From an uncultured Ruminococcus sp. (lineage in GTDB: Bacteria > Bacillota > Clostridia > Oscillospirales > Acutalibacteraceae), in NCBI GenBank assembly GCA_958403905.1, contig CATXZD010000007.1, forward strand, positions 60,548 to 124,547: a stretch of DNA of 64,000 bases, written 5' to 3'. The position numbers were made by a program, and so were the translations under genes. Below the pieces are notes generated by a model. The model saw only the letters and a list, made by a program, of their open reading frames with translations, made no database searches and had not been told where the DNA came from. Below, one piece after another: positions 24,930 through 33,909 of the stretch; position 1 is the first letter of the stretch, and the number at the start of each line of letters is the position of its first letter.

Positions 24930-25674
24930 AGATATTGCTGATTTTTTTGAAAGCTTTGCGCCTTCCGAAAGCGCAATGGATTTTGACAACGTCGGACTTC
25001 TTGTGGGTGACAAAAATACGGAATTGACAAAGGCTTTGTTGTCGCTTGACATAACAGGCGAGGTTATAGAAGAAGCTAAAAAGTTGGGCTGTGAGCTGAT
25101 TATAAGCCACCATCCCGTTATTTTTAACCCTATAAAAAGGCTCGATACCGGCAGTGCGCCGTATCTTCTGGCAAAATACGGGATTGCTGCGCTTTGTATG
25201 CATACAAATCTCGATTTAAGCGAGAGTTTTGGTGTGAATATCTGTCTTGCAAATGCAATAGGCGTAAAAAATATTGTAAAAAGCGACATGGGCGAGTGTT
25301 TGTTTGTCGGTGAAACAGAGAGTGAAACCGATATTAAATCCTTTGCCGAAAACGTAAAATCAGCGCTTAACTGTAACGGACTGCGTTACACAGATGTTAA
25401 GAAAAGTGTAAAAAAGGTTGCCGTTTCATCGGGTGCAGGTGGTTCTGAAATTTTTGCAGCGGCGCAAATCGGCGTTGATGTGCTTGTTACAGGCGAAATT
25501 AAGCACCACGAAATCAATGCCGCAAACGAGCTTTGCGTAAATATTGTTGACGCAGGACATTTCAAAAGTGAAGATATTGTAATTTTGCCGCTGATAAATA
25601 AACTTTCGGATAATTTTTCAGACGTTATTTTTACAAAATCGAAAGCATATTCGGATAATATTAAATTTGTTTAA
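24916..25674 (+). CDS. Nif3-like dinuclear metal protein
   Basis: The 252-residue protein has the Nif3 marks DFDNVGLLVGD, IISHHPVIFNPIK (His ligands), MHTNLD, and GEIKHHEINA near the C-terminus. Members form hexamers with a two-metal site and resemble GTP cyclohydrolase 1 type 2, but the reaction is unclear. The ATG at 24916 is favoured by SD GGGAGA; it overlaps trmK. The family's conserved co-location with trmK suggests a tRNA- or nucleotide-related role. Confidence 0.9.
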   Translation: MTTIKDIADFFESFAPSESAMDFDNVGLLVGDKNTELTKALLSLDITGEVIEEAKKLGCELIISHHPVIFNPIKRLDTGSAPYLLAKYGIAALCMHTNLDLSESFGVNICLANAIGVKNIVKSDMGECLFVGETESETDIKSFAENVKSALNCNGLRYTDVKKSVKKVAVSSGAGGSEIFAAAQIGVDVLVTGEIKHHEINAANELCVNIVDAGHFKSEDIVILPLINKLSDNFSDVIFTKSKAYSDNIKFV

Positions 25675-25703
25675 CCAAATATTCATATATCATAAAATAT
25701 TTA

Positions 25704-25732
25704 TTGCATAATTTGTAACTATTTGATATAAT
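25704..25732 (+). promoter_or_regulatory. Promoter of trmB
   Basis: TTGCAT (25704-25709) and TATAAT (25727-25732) are 17 bp apart, about 60 bp before the trmB ATG. Confidence 0.65.
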
Positions 25733-25792
25733 AGTACGATGAATAACAATATGTAGTGGTGCGCCCGATTAAGGGTGTGCAGATGGTGAAAT

Positions 25793-26470
25793 ATGAGAAT
25801 CAGAAAAAAGAAATGGGCAGAGCCAGAGCTTTCTGTATGCGACTTTTTCGTGAAAAATCCCGAGGAGCATACGGGACAGTGGAAAAAAGCATTTGCAAAA
25901 GAACAGCCGATATACCTTGAAATAGGCTGCGGCAAGGGCGGATTTGCAGGCAGGCTTGCACTTGAAAATCCCGATAAAAACATAATTGCGCTTGACATAA
26001 AAATTGATATGCTCGGCGTGGGCAGACGAACAATTGTAAAGCTGTTTGAGGAAAACGGCAAAATGCAGAACGACATAACAAATCTTTTGCTTGTGAATTA
26101 CAATGTGGAACAGCTCGACAAAATCATTACTAAGGAAGATGAAATTGAAAGGCTGTATATCAACTTCTGCAACCCGTGGCCCCGTCCTAAGCATAAAAAA
26201 CGCAGGCTTACATACTATAAAAAGCTCGAAATGTACAAGAAGTTTCTGAAAAAGGACGCTGAAATCCGCTTTAAAACCGATGATGACGAGCTTTTTGATG
26301 AAAGTCTGGAGTATTTTAAGCAGAGCGGATATGAGATAATTTATATCACACGTGATTTGCATAACAGCGACGTAAAGGATAATATCGAAACCGAGCACGA
26401 AAAAATGTTCTCGGAAGAGGGTATCAAGATTAAATATCTGATTGCAAAGCAGAAAACAATTAAAAATTAA
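25793..26470 (+). CDS. trmB: tRNA (guanine(46)-N7)-methyltransferase
   Basis: The 225-residue SAM-dependent enzyme forms m7G46 in the variable loop of tRNA. It has the SAM motif LEIGCGKGGFAGRLA (about residues 43-57), NFCNPWPRPKHKKRRL and the C-terminal FKTDDDELFDESLEYF, the family hallmarks. It has its own promoter. Long open frames on the opposite strand here are shadows of its codon use. Confidence 0.95.
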   Translation: MRIRKKKWAEPELSVCDFFVKNPEEHTGQWKKAFAKEQPIYLEIGCGKGGFAGRLALENPDKNIIALDIKIDMLGVGRRTIVKLFEENGKMQNDITNLLLVNYNVEQLDKIITKEDEIERLYINFCNPWPRPKHKKRRLTYYKKLEMYKKFLKKDAEIRFKTDDDELFDESLEYFKQSGYEIIYITRDLHNSDVKDNIETEHEKMFSEEGIKIKYLIAKQKTIKN

Positions 26471-26471
26471 T

Positions 26472-26506
26472 AATGAACAATTAACAATAATTTTAAATTG
26501 TTCATT
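26472..26506. repeat. AT-rich inverted repeat
   Basis: AATGAACAATT and AATTGTTCATT are perfect 11-bp inverse complements with a 13-nt loop, between trmB and the lipoprotein gene. It may be a weak terminator or a regulator-binding dyad. Confidence 0.5.
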
Positions 26507-26522
26507 GAAAGGGGGCTGACGT

Positions 26523-27866
26523 TTGAAAATTAAAAATGTACTTTCAATTTTTTTAATTGCCGCATTATTTGCCGTTTCGGCGGTTGGATGCGATATTACG
26601 GACGTAGGCTCAGACAGCCTTTTAAGACCTCCGAAAACAATGGGCGATGAAGCCGAAATTGAACAGCTTATTTCTGATACTGCAAATAACGGCTATACTT
26701 TAAAATATCCCAAAAACGGCAGTTACCGCAGTGCAATTATTATGTGCGACCTTGACAGCGACGAAATCGATGAGGCTGTAGCCTTTTTCCGTGAGGGAGA
26801 AGACGTTGCAAGAATACATATGCTTGTTATGTACTCGGACAAAAACGAGTGGAAACTATCGTCGGACAACATAACAGAAACTACGGATATTGACAGCGTT
26901 GATTTTGCCGATGTTTCGGGCAGCGGTACGCTTGAAATTCTTGTAGGATATTCTACTTATACACAGAATATAAATCTCTTGTCCTGCTATTCATATTCCA
27001 ATGGCAAGACCAAGGAAATAGATGCAGGGCAGAAATATTCCGCATTTTACTGCGGAGATTTCAATTCGGATGAAAAAGACGAGATTATGACGCTTTCGCT
27101 TTACACATCGGAGAATGAGGCGAATGCATCTATGATTGAATATAACGAAGACAAAAGCTCGCTTTATTCAAAGGCTGTTGTTGCAATGGACCCCAATGTT
27201 ATTAAATTCAGAAATGCAGTTGTTTCTGATATGGGCGGTGCAACGCAGGGGATTTTTGTTGACGGTGAATTTGCAACAGGTGAAATTAACACCCAGATAA
27301 TCTATTACAATAAGGAACTTTCTCTGCTGAGAAATCCCCTTTATAAGGAAAAGACAAAGAACTTTACTCAACGCAACTGCAACGTAATCTGTACAGATAT
27401 AGACAATGATATGATGGTTGACTTTCCGTCAGCGGAAAAACTTCCTTATTCTGATAAGGTGCCTGCTGAAACGGTTGCGGACAAAATAACGTGGAGTTCG
27501 TTTTCGGCTGAAAATGAGTCTTTTGTTCCTAAGTGCAGTATGGCTGCAAACTACAACTTTGGTTTTACGGTAAAACTGCCCGACAGCTGGCTAACAGGTG
27601 CTGTTACGGCAATTAATTCAACAAAGGATAATATAACTGCCTTTTACGAGTGGAAAAAAAGCGATGTAGGAGATAAGCTTTTTGAGATAAAGGTTTTTGA
27701 CGTTTCCGAATGGGAAAAGGGCAGAGATAACGGTGAGTATACCCTTATTTATAAGGATAACAGATACGCATATGCGTTTATAAATTCAGATACGAACAGT
27801 CAGTATGCAATGACAGATGACGAAATTAAAAAGTCGTTTGCGATTCTTACCGAGACATCTGTCTGA
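26523..27866 (+). CDS. Lipoprotein of unknown function, co-located with a two-component system
   Basis: The 447-residue protein has a signal peptide with a lipobox (VSAVGC, Cys at about residue 23). The mature part has repeated Asp-rich segments (MCDLDSDEIDEA, YCGDFNSDEKDEI, CTDIDNDMMVDF) like the calcium-binding turns of FG-GAP/VCBS-type beta-propeller repeats. It starts with TTG after SD AGGGGG. It is 26 bp upstream of an OmpR-type regulator and its kinase and is probably in the same operon, so it may be a sensory accessory or a target of the system. No enzyme motif is seen. Confidence 0.82.
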   Translation: MKIKNVLSIFLIAALFAVSAVGCDITDVGSDSLLRPPKTMGDEAEIEQLISDTANNGYTLKYPKNGSYRSAIIMCDLDSDEIDEAVAFFREGEDVARIHMLVMYSDKNEWKLSSDNITETTDIDSVDFADVSGSGTLEILVGYSTYTQNINLLSCYSYSNGKTKEIDAGQKYSAFYCGDFNSDEKDEIMTLSLYTSENEANASMIEYNEDKSSLYSKAVVAMDPNVIKFRNAVVSDMGGATQGIFVDGEFATGEINTQIIYYNKELSLLRNPLYKEKTKNFTQRNCNVICTDIDNDMMVDFPSAEKLPYSDKVPAETVADKITWSSFSAENESFVPKCSMAANYNFGFTVKLPDSWLTGAVTAINSTKDNITAFYEWKKSDVGDKLFEIKVFDVSEWEKGRDNGEYTLIYKDNRYAYAFINSDTNSQYAMTDDEIKKSFAILTETSV

Positions 27867-27891
27867 TTTACTGAAAATTGGAGGTTTTGTT

Positions 27892-28602
27892 ATGAAGAAA
27901 ATACTTGTTTGTGAAGACGAGTCTGCAATCCGTGATTTTGTTGTAATCAACCTTACCCGCGCAGGCTACGATGTTGTTGAGGCTGACTGCGGAGAAGCGG
28001 CATTGCAAAAGTACGACGAAAACGACGGCGATTTTGACGTTGCAATTCTTGACGTTATGATGCCGGGAATCGATGGTTTTCAGGTGTGCAAAGAGCTTAG
28101 AAACCGTAACGGCGGAATCGGAATTATTATGCTTTCTGCAAAAACGCAGGAAATGGACAAGGTAACGGGACTTATGCTCGGTGCCGACGACTATGTTACA
28201 AAGCCGTTTTCACCCAGTGAACTGCTTGCAAGAGTTGATTCGCTCTACAGACGTGTGGCTCTTGCTCAGTCGCATTCCGAGAATAATTTTAAAGAGGAAT
28301 TAAAGTCCGGAGAATTTACGCTTAATCTTCGCAATCGTGCGTTGCTTAAAAACGGAAAAATGATTGAGCTTACACAGGTTGAATTTCAGATTATGGAATA
28401 CTTCTTCTCAAATCCGGGTGTTGCACTTGACAGAATCGACATTCTCAACCACGTTTGGGGTGACGCTTATGTAGGCGAGGACAAAATTGTCGATGTTAAT
28501 ATCAGACGTTTAAGAATGAAGGTTGAAGACGAGCCGTCAAATCCCAAGCATATTATTACTGTGTGGGGACTTGGCTACAAATGGGATTCGGGTACAAACT
28601 GA
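27892..28602 (+). CDS. OmpR/PhoB-family response regulator
   Basis: The 236-residue regulator has a receiver domain (EDE at 8-10, phospho-Asp54 in AILDVMMPG, Lys in YVTKPFS) and a C-terminal winged helix (FTLNLRNRALLKNGKMIELTQVEFQIM, DVNIRRLRMKVE). The start at 27892 follows SD TGGAGG; a longer frame overlaps the lipoprotein gene. It is followed by its kinase 55 bp downstream. The stimulus is unknown; the preceding lipoprotein suggests envelope sensing. Confidence 0.93.
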   Translation: MKKILVCEDESAIRDFVVINLTRAGYDVVEADCGEAALQKYDENDGDFDVAILDVMMPGIDGFQVCKELRNRNGGIGIIMLSAKTQEMDKVTGLMLGADDYVTKPFSPSELLARVDSLYRRVALAQSHSENNFKEELKSGEFTLNLRNRALLKNGKMIELTQVEFQIMEYFFSNPGVALDRIDILNHVWGDAYVGEDKIVDVNIRRLRMKVEDEPSNPKHIITVWGLGYKWDSGTN

Positions 28603-28657
28603 TACTGACGAAAAATATGCTAAACGTAAATTTGGAAATAAGGGGGATGGCAACAGA

Positions 28658-30124
28658 ATGTTCAAAGGTATTACAAAACGCTGGATGCTTAACACGCTCA
28701 GCGTAATACTCACAATAATCATTTCTATTGTTATCTGCCTTATCTTTCTTGTTACCTACCTTTTTCAGAGCAGTGTTGAGCAGAGCCTAAGCAATGCAAG
28801 CAGCGAGCTTTCGCTTGTTTTTTCAGGCTATACGAGTGACAGTTCAACAAATTTTGCCTCCTCTGCAAGAGATTATGTGGAAAATTTCAAGAAAAAAGAA
28901 CAGATGGAGGTTATGGTAATTAACTCAACTGGAAGGGTTGTTATGACCTCAACGGGATTTATTCCATCCGACGAAACAAAGCTTACAGATTTTGAGCAGG
29001 CAAAGGAAAACGGCGACGGATTAGCTTTCTGGAACGGCAAGTTAAGTTCGGGAGAAAGCGCAATGAGCGTAACACGCATTATCACAAACGACAGCGGAAC
29101 GGTTGTCGGCGCAATTCGTTACATAGTTTCTATGGAGCCTGTCAACGGCAGAATAATGCTCGTATCGGGTTTAATAATTGCACTCGGACTTATTATAATC
29201 TCGCTTGTAATAATTTCGGGACTTATGTTTATTCGCTCAATTGTTAAGCCTATTCGCAATCTGTCGCTTATTGCGGCGCAGATTGCCCACGGTGATTTTT
29301 CTGCTTCGGAAAAAATTGAGCATAAATATGATGATGAAATCGGCGACTTGTGCGACGCCGTCAGCGGTATGGCTAAGGATTTGCAGACCACTGAGCAGAT
29401 GAAAAATGACTTTATCTCACGTGTTTCTCACGAATTGAGAACACCCCTTACCGCAATCAAAGGCTGGGCTGAAACCATGCAGCTTTCCGAAAGGGGAAAG
29501 CTTGACCGCAAGACCTTTGATAAGGGTATGGGAGTTATCATAAAGGAAAGCACAAGACTTACAAGTATTGTTGAAGAGCTGCTTGATTTCAGCCGTATCC
29601 AGAGCGGCAGAATGGTTCTTATGAATGAAAAGCTCGACATACTTGCCGAGTTTGACGAAACCGTCTATATGCTCAAGGAACGTGCCGTAAAGGAGGGTAA
29701 GCATCTGCTTTATGACGAGCCGGAAGCAGTTTATCCGCCGGTTTACGGCGACAGGAACAGACTAAAACAGGTTTTTCTCAATGTAATAGACAATGCTTTG
29801 AAATACACTCCAAAGGGCGGAGTGGTTGCAGCTCAGGTTATCTACAGCAAGGACGAACCTGATATAATTAAAATTGTAATTACCGATACGGGCTGCGGAA
29901 TTTCCGCCGAAGATTTGCCCAAGGTAAAGGAAAAATTTTACAAGGCAAATCAGACCGTCAGAGGTTCGGGAATCGGACTTGCGGTTGCAGACGAAATTAT
30001 GAACCTGCACAACGGTTCACTTGACATAGAAAGCGGCGAAGGAGTGGGAACAACCGTTACACTCACTTTTCCGGTATATAAAGAGGGCGAAGTCCAGACT
30101 ATGCCCGACAACATAAAGCTTTAA
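28658..30124 (+). CDS. Sensor histidine kinase (HAMP-HisKA-HATPase)
   Basis: The 488-residue kinase has two membrane helices (about 13-37 and 165-192) flanking an extracytoplasmic sensor region, a HAMP domain (about 190-245), the phosphoacceptor His258 in SRVSHELRTPLTAIKGW, and an ATPase domain with N box NVIDNALKYT, DTGCGIS and GSGIGLAV. The ATG at 28658 follows SD AGGGGGAT. It pairs with the regulator upstream. It is the last gene of the unit; repeat copy 3 follows the stop codon. Confidence 0.93.
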   Translation: MFKGITKRWMLNTLSVILTIIISIVICLIFLVTYLFQSSVEQSLSNASSELSLVFSGYTSDSSTNFASSARDYVENFKKKEQMEVMVINSTGRVVMTSTGFIPSDETKLTDFEQAKENGDGLAFWNGKLSSGESAMSVTRIITNDSGTVVGAIRYIVSMEPVNGRIMLVSGLIIALGLIIISLVIISGLMFIRSIVKPIRNLSLIAAQIAHGDFSASEKIEHKYDDEIGDLCDAVSGMAKDLQTTEQMKNDFISRVSHELRTPLTAIKGWAETMQLSERGKLDRKTFDKGMGVIIKESTRLTSIVEELLDFSRIQSGRMVLMNEKLDILAEFDETVYMLKERAVKEGKHLLYDEPEAVYPPVYGDRNRLKQVFLNVIDNALKYTPKGGVVAAQVIYSKDEPDIIKIVITDTGCGISAEDLPKVKEKFYKANQTVRGSGIGLAVADEIMNLHNGSLDIESGEGVGTTVTLTFPVYKEGEVQTMPDNIKL

Positions 30125-30126
30125 TT

Positions 30127-30190
30127 TATACTGATATCCGATTAAAAACAGACAACCTTAATGGTCTGCTTTTAATCAAATACCGGTATT
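30127..30190. repeat. Palindromic intergenic repeat, copy 3 (short form)
   Basis: TACTGATATCCGATTAAAAA, CAGAC, then ATGGTCTG, CTTTTAATCAAATACCGGTATT: a compact hairpin of the same family as 2676-2820, in which the middle segment is absent. It can fold over its whole length and may act as a terminator. Confidence 0.8.
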
Positions 30191-30215
30191 AAAGCCTAAA
30201 CGAAAGGAAATTTCA

Positions 30216-31208
30216 ATGGCTAAATCATCTAAACAGACAAAGAAAATTACGTCAATCGGCGGCAGTGCATTAATTGAAGGTATTATGATGCGCGGACCCA
30301 AGCGCACTACGGTATGCGTAAGAACAGGTGAAAACGAAATATACAGCGAGGACATAGGCATTAATACATTAGCGTCAAAATGCAAAATTTTCAAGTTCCC
30401 GTTTTTAAGAGGTATTGCAGGTTTGATTGACTCTATGCGTTTGTCATACAAATCTCTTATGCTTTCAGCCGACAAGGCAATCGAGGCAGGCGAAGTCGAA
30501 GAGGAAGAACCGTCAAAGTTTGAAAAATGGCTTGATGAAAAATTCGGCGACAAGCTTGTAAAAATTCTTATGGTGTTTGCATCAATTCTCGGCGTTGCGC
30601 TTGCTGTAGGACTTTTCTTCTTTTTGCCGTCGTTTTTGTTTGATCTTTCATCAAACGTTATTCCTGTTTTCAAGGGTAACGGAGAGGTTGCGGTTTTCTG
30701 GAAGTCTGTGTTTGAGGGTGTCTTGAAAATAGTCCTTTTCCTGCTTTACATAATTGTATGTTCGCAGATGACCGAAATGAAGCGTGTGTTTATGTATCAC
30801 GGTGCTGAACACAAGACTATATTTTGTTACGAAAATGAAGAAGAGCTTACTGTTGAAAATGTTAAAAAGCAGAGCCGTTTCCACCCTCGCTGCGGAACAA
30901 GCTTTATGGTACTTATGCTGATTGTCGGAATTGTAATCGGTTTGTTTATTCCCGTTGCGCCATTTGGAATTGCGGTTTTGCGTCCTATAATAAAAATCCT
31001 TCTTTTACCTGTTACCTGCGGAATCGGTTACGAGCTTATTAAAATCTGTGGCAAGCACGACAATGCATTAACAAGGATAATTGCCGCTCCCGGACTTTGG
31101 GCGCAGAGAATCACAACAAAAGAGCCTGATGAAAAAATGATTGAGGTTGCAATTGAAGCAATCAAGTCGGTAATTCCCGATGACGGCTCAGACATAGTTT
31201 CAAAATGA
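30216..31208 (+). CDS. yqhQ: YqhQ-family membrane protein (DUF1385)
   Basis: The 330-residue protein starts with the family signature IGGSALIEGIMMRGPKRTTVCVR, has about four membrane helices (about 125-150, 165-190, 225-250, 255-275) and the conserved YHGAEHKTIFCYE with RFHPRCGTSFM. The His and Cys residues are typical of the family, whose biochemical role is not known. It overlaps prmC by 4 bp, a common Firmicute gene order (yqhQ-prmC). Confidence 0.92.
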   Translation: MAKSSKQTKKITSIGGSALIEGIMMRGPKRTTVCVRTGENEIYSEDIGINTLASKCKIFKFPFLRGIAGLIDSMRLSYKSLMLSADKAIEAGEVEEEEPSKFEKWLDEKFGDKLVKILMVFASILGVALAVGLFFFLPSFLFDLSSNVIPVFKGNGEVAVFWKSVFEGVLKIVLFLLYIIVCSQMTEMKRVFMYHGAEHKTIFCYENEEELTVENVKKQSRFHPRCGTSFMVLMLIVGIVIGLFIPVAPFGIAVLRPIIKILLLPVTCGIGYELIKICGKHDNALTRIIAAPGLWAQRITTKEPDEKMIEVAIEAIKSVIPDDGSDIVSK

Positions 31209-32050
31209 TGACCGTCAAAGAGGCATATGCAAAATGCAAGGAAATCCTTGCAAAAGAAAAAATTGAGAACGAAGCTTTTGAAGCGCTGTGTATATTTGAA
31301 AAGGTAACAGGGTTAAACAGACTCGGAATAATCTCACACGGAGATAAATCAATTTGTGACGAAAAGCTTTCTGAGCTTTTATATCTTGTCAAAAGGCGCT
31401 GTAAGCACGAGCCTTTGCAGTATATTTTAGGAAAATGGAGCTTTTGCGGATTTGATTTCTGCGTGGGGGAGGGCGTGCTTATTCCCCGTGACGACACCGA
31501 GGTAGTGGTTAATTTATGCCTTGATTATCTGAAAAACAGCAGCGGAAAAAAGGTTCTTGATTTATGCGCAGGAAGCGGTGCAATTTCCATTGCACTTGAA
31601 AAGTTAGCGAATGCAGAGGTTACTGCACTTGAATTGAGCGATGTTGCTTTTAAATTTCTTGAAAAGAATATTAAACTGAATAATTCAAAAGTCAAAGCTT
31701 TAAAGGGAGATGTTTTTAAATCCTTTTGCGATTTTGAAGATAATTCATTTGATTTGATAGTTTCAAATCCGCCGTATATAAAATCAGATGATATTCAAAG
31801 TCTTCAAACAGAGGTTCAGTATGAGCCAAAGCTTGCACTTGACGGCGGAAAAAACGGCTATGACTTTTATGAAGAAATCATAAAAAAATGGAGTTCAAAG
31901 CTAAAGAACGGTGGTGCACTTGCGTTTGAGCTCGGAGAAAATCAGAGTGATTATGTTGCTGTGCTTATGAAGTCGCAGGGCTTCGATACTATCCTCACTT
32001 CACTTGATTTAGGCGGAGTGCAAAGGGCTATAATTGGGACAATGGTTTAA
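31205..32050 (+). CDS. prmC: Release factor glutamine methyltransferase
   Basis: The 281-residue enzyme methylates the Gln of the GGQ motif in peptide-chain release factors. It has the N-terminal helical domain, the SAM motif VLDLCAGSGAISIALE (about residues 118-133) and the catalytic NPPYI (about 195). It starts ATGATG and overlaps yqhQ. Its end is followed by the recA promoter. prfA itself is not in this window. Confidence 0.93.
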   Translation: MMTVKEAYAKCKEILAKEKIENEAFEALCIFEKVTGLNRLGIISHGDKSICDEKLSELLYLVKRRCKHEPLQYILGKWSFCGFDFCVGEGVLIPRDDTEVVVNLCLDYLKNSSGKKVLDLCAGSGAISIALEKLANAEVTALELSDVAFKFLEKNIKLNNSKVKALKGDVFKSFCDFEDNSFDLIVSNPPYIKSDDIQSLQTEVQYEPKLALDGGKNGYDFYEEIIKKWSSKLKNGGALAFELGENQSDYVAVLMKSQGFDTILTSLDLGGVQRAIIGTMV

Positions 32051-32088
32051 AAATAGAAAATTTGTTCGATATATTTCTCTCTTTTGTA

Positions 32089-32117
32089 TTGCAATTTTTA
32101 TCTGTATATTTTATAAT
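32089..32117 (+). promoter_or_regulatory. recA promoter
   Basis: TTGCAA (32089-32094) and TATAAT (32112-32117) are 17 bp apart. No clear LexA box (CGAAC-N4-GTTCG type) was found next to it. Confidence 0.65.
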
Positions 32118-32179
32118 CATAAATGAAATATGAATCCGTTTGCAGCTTACGGCAAAATGGGTTTACGGAGGTATATGAA

Positions 32180-33298
32180 ATGGCAGTTGATAAGACAAAA
32201 GCGCTTGAAACAGCGCTTACGCAAATTGAAAAACAGTTCGGTAAGGGTGCAGTAATGCGCCTTGGCGAAAATAAGCATATGAGCATTGACCATATTTCAA
32301 CAGGTTCATTGTCGCTTGACATTGCTCTTGGAATCGGTGGACTTCCCAGAGGAAGAATTGTCGAAATCTACGGCCCCGAATCTTCCGGTAAAACAACGCT
32401 TTCGCTCCACTGCATTGCAGAAGGACAGAAAAACGGCGGCAATGTTGCGTTTATCGACGTTGAGCACGCTCTTGACCCCACCTATGCGGCGGCTCTCGGC
32501 GTTGACGTTGATTCGCTTCTTGTTTCTCAGCCCGACACGGGTGAAGACGCTCTTGAAATTGCCGAGGCTCTTATCCGAAGCGGCGCAATTGATGTTATAG
32601 TAATTGACTCCGTTGCGGCCCTTGTTCCAAAGGCTGAAATTGAGGGTGAAATGGGTGACAGCCACGTTGGTTTGCACGCAAGACTTATGTCACAGGCGTT
32701 AAGAAAGCTTGCAGGTGCGATTTCAAAGTCAAACTGCGTTGCAATTTTTATCAACCAGCTTCGTGAAAAAGTCGGTGTTGTATATGGCAGTCCCGAGGTC
32801 ACAACCGGCGGACGTGCGCTCAAGTTCTACAGCTCGGTGCGTATTGATATCAGACGTGTTGAAACAATCAAGGTCAACGGCGAAATGATAGGCTCACACA
32901 CAAGGGCAAAGGTTGTTAAAAATAAAATCGCTCCGCCTTTTAGAGAGGCAGAGTTTGACATAATGTACGGCGAGGGAATCTCTCGCGAGGGCGAACTGCT
33001 CGACCTTTCCGTAAAAGCTGATGTTGTTCAGAAAGCAGGTGCATGGTTCAGCTACAACGGCAACCGTCTTGGACAGGGACGTGATAAGGTTAAGGAATTG
33101 TTGAAAAATGACAAGGAGCTTGCAAAGCAGATTGAAGATGAGCTGTGGGCGAATATCGACAAGCTTTATGCCCGCAAAAAGCCTGCTCCTAAAGCAAAAA
33201 TAACCGAAGTTCCTGCGGCAGAGCCTTCGGCAAAATCAGCGCCTGCCGAAAGCGCAAATAAGAGCAGTGCTAAAATTGACGTTTTAGTTGACGACTGA
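32180..33298 (+). CDS. recA: Recombinase A
   Basis: The 372-residue recombinase has Walker A GPESSGKTTLSLH (about residue 66), loop motifs and the conserved segments IDSVAALVPKAEIEGEMGDSHVG and KFYSSVRIDIRR. The Ala/Pro/Glu/Ser-rich tail is acidic as usual. The ATG at 32180 follows SD CGGAGGTA; the upstream in-frame ATG reads through leader sequence. It overlaps recX by one base, so the modulator is co-expressed. It performs strand exchange and would also support integration and excision repair of mobile DNA. Confidence 0.97.
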   Translation: MAVDKTKALETALTQIEKQFGKGAVMRLGENKHMSIDHISTGSLSLDIALGIGGLPRGRIVEIYGPESSGKTTLSLHCIAEGQKNGGNVAFIDVEHALDPTYAAALGVDVDSLLVSQPDTGEDALEIAEALIRSGAIDVIVIDSVAALVPKAEIEGEMGDSHVGLHARLMSQALRKLAGAISKSNCVAIFINQLREKVGVVYGSPEVTTGGRALKFYSSVRIDIRRVETIKVNGEMIGSHTRAKVVKNKIAPPFREAEFDIMYGEGISREGELLDLSVKADVVQKAGAWFSYNGNRLGQGRDKVKELLKNDKELAKQIEDELWANIDKLYARKKPAPKAKITEVPAAEPSAKSAPAESANKSSAKIDVLVDD

Positions 33299-33909
33299 TG
33301 CTGATTACCGCTATTGAGCCGAGAAGAAAGGCGATGAGCGCACTGTATATCGACGGCGAGTTTGTAATGAACCTCGACACACGCACGCTGATTGAAAACC
33401 GTTTTGATGTAGGCAGAGAAATTGACGATGACGATTTGCACGAAATAATTAAACTCAGCAACGAAAGAAGAGCAAAGGAAAAGGCGCTATGGCTGATTTC
33501 CTACCGTGACCACTCCAAAAAGGAACTTACTGACAAAATTATGCGTACCTGCGATGAGGAAAGCGCAGAGAAAGCAGTTGAGCGTATGGAGGAGCTTGGC
33601 CTTGTAAATGATGAGGTGTTTGCCGAAAGATATGCAAGAAAGCTGCTGTTTACAAAGCATATGTCAAAAACAGCGGCGTCCTTTGAGCTTGCCCGCAAGG
33701 GAATTGACAGAGAAATTTCTGACGAAATTCTTGAAAGCATAGACGTTGACGAAAGACAGCAGATTCGTGAAGTAATCGACAAAAAATACAGAAACTTAAG
33801 TGATGAAAAGATAAAACGCAGAGCGTTTTCGGCTCTGCAGCGGCTCGGCTACCGCTTTGACGATATTCGTGCCGTACTTGAAGAATACACAGAGGAAGAC
33901 TGCATATGA
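33298..33909 (+). CDS. recX: RecA regulator RecX
   Basis: The 203-residue helical protein consists of three-helix repeats (LWLISYRDHSKKELTDKI, LGLVNDEVFAERYARKL, KGIDREISDEIL) as in RecX, which modulates RecA filaments. An N-terminal extension of about 60 residues (ITAIEPRRKAMSALYIDGEF) is typical for Firmicutes. It overlaps recA by one base and rimO by 4 bp. Confidence 0.9.
   Translation: MLITAIEPRRKAMSALYIDGEFVMNLDTRTLIENRFDVGREIDDDDLHEIIKLSNERRAKEKALWLISYRDHSKKELTDKIMRTCDEESAEKAVERMEELGLVNDEVFAERYARKLLFTKHMSKTAASFELARKGIDREISDEILESIDVDERQQIREVIDKKYRNLSDEKIKRRAFSALQRLGYRFDDIRAVLEEYTEEDCI

Noticed and set aside
25690..26398. Long minus-strand ORFs opposite trmB
   Set aside because: trmB motifs are clear on the plus strand; the reverse frames lack SD sites and domains.
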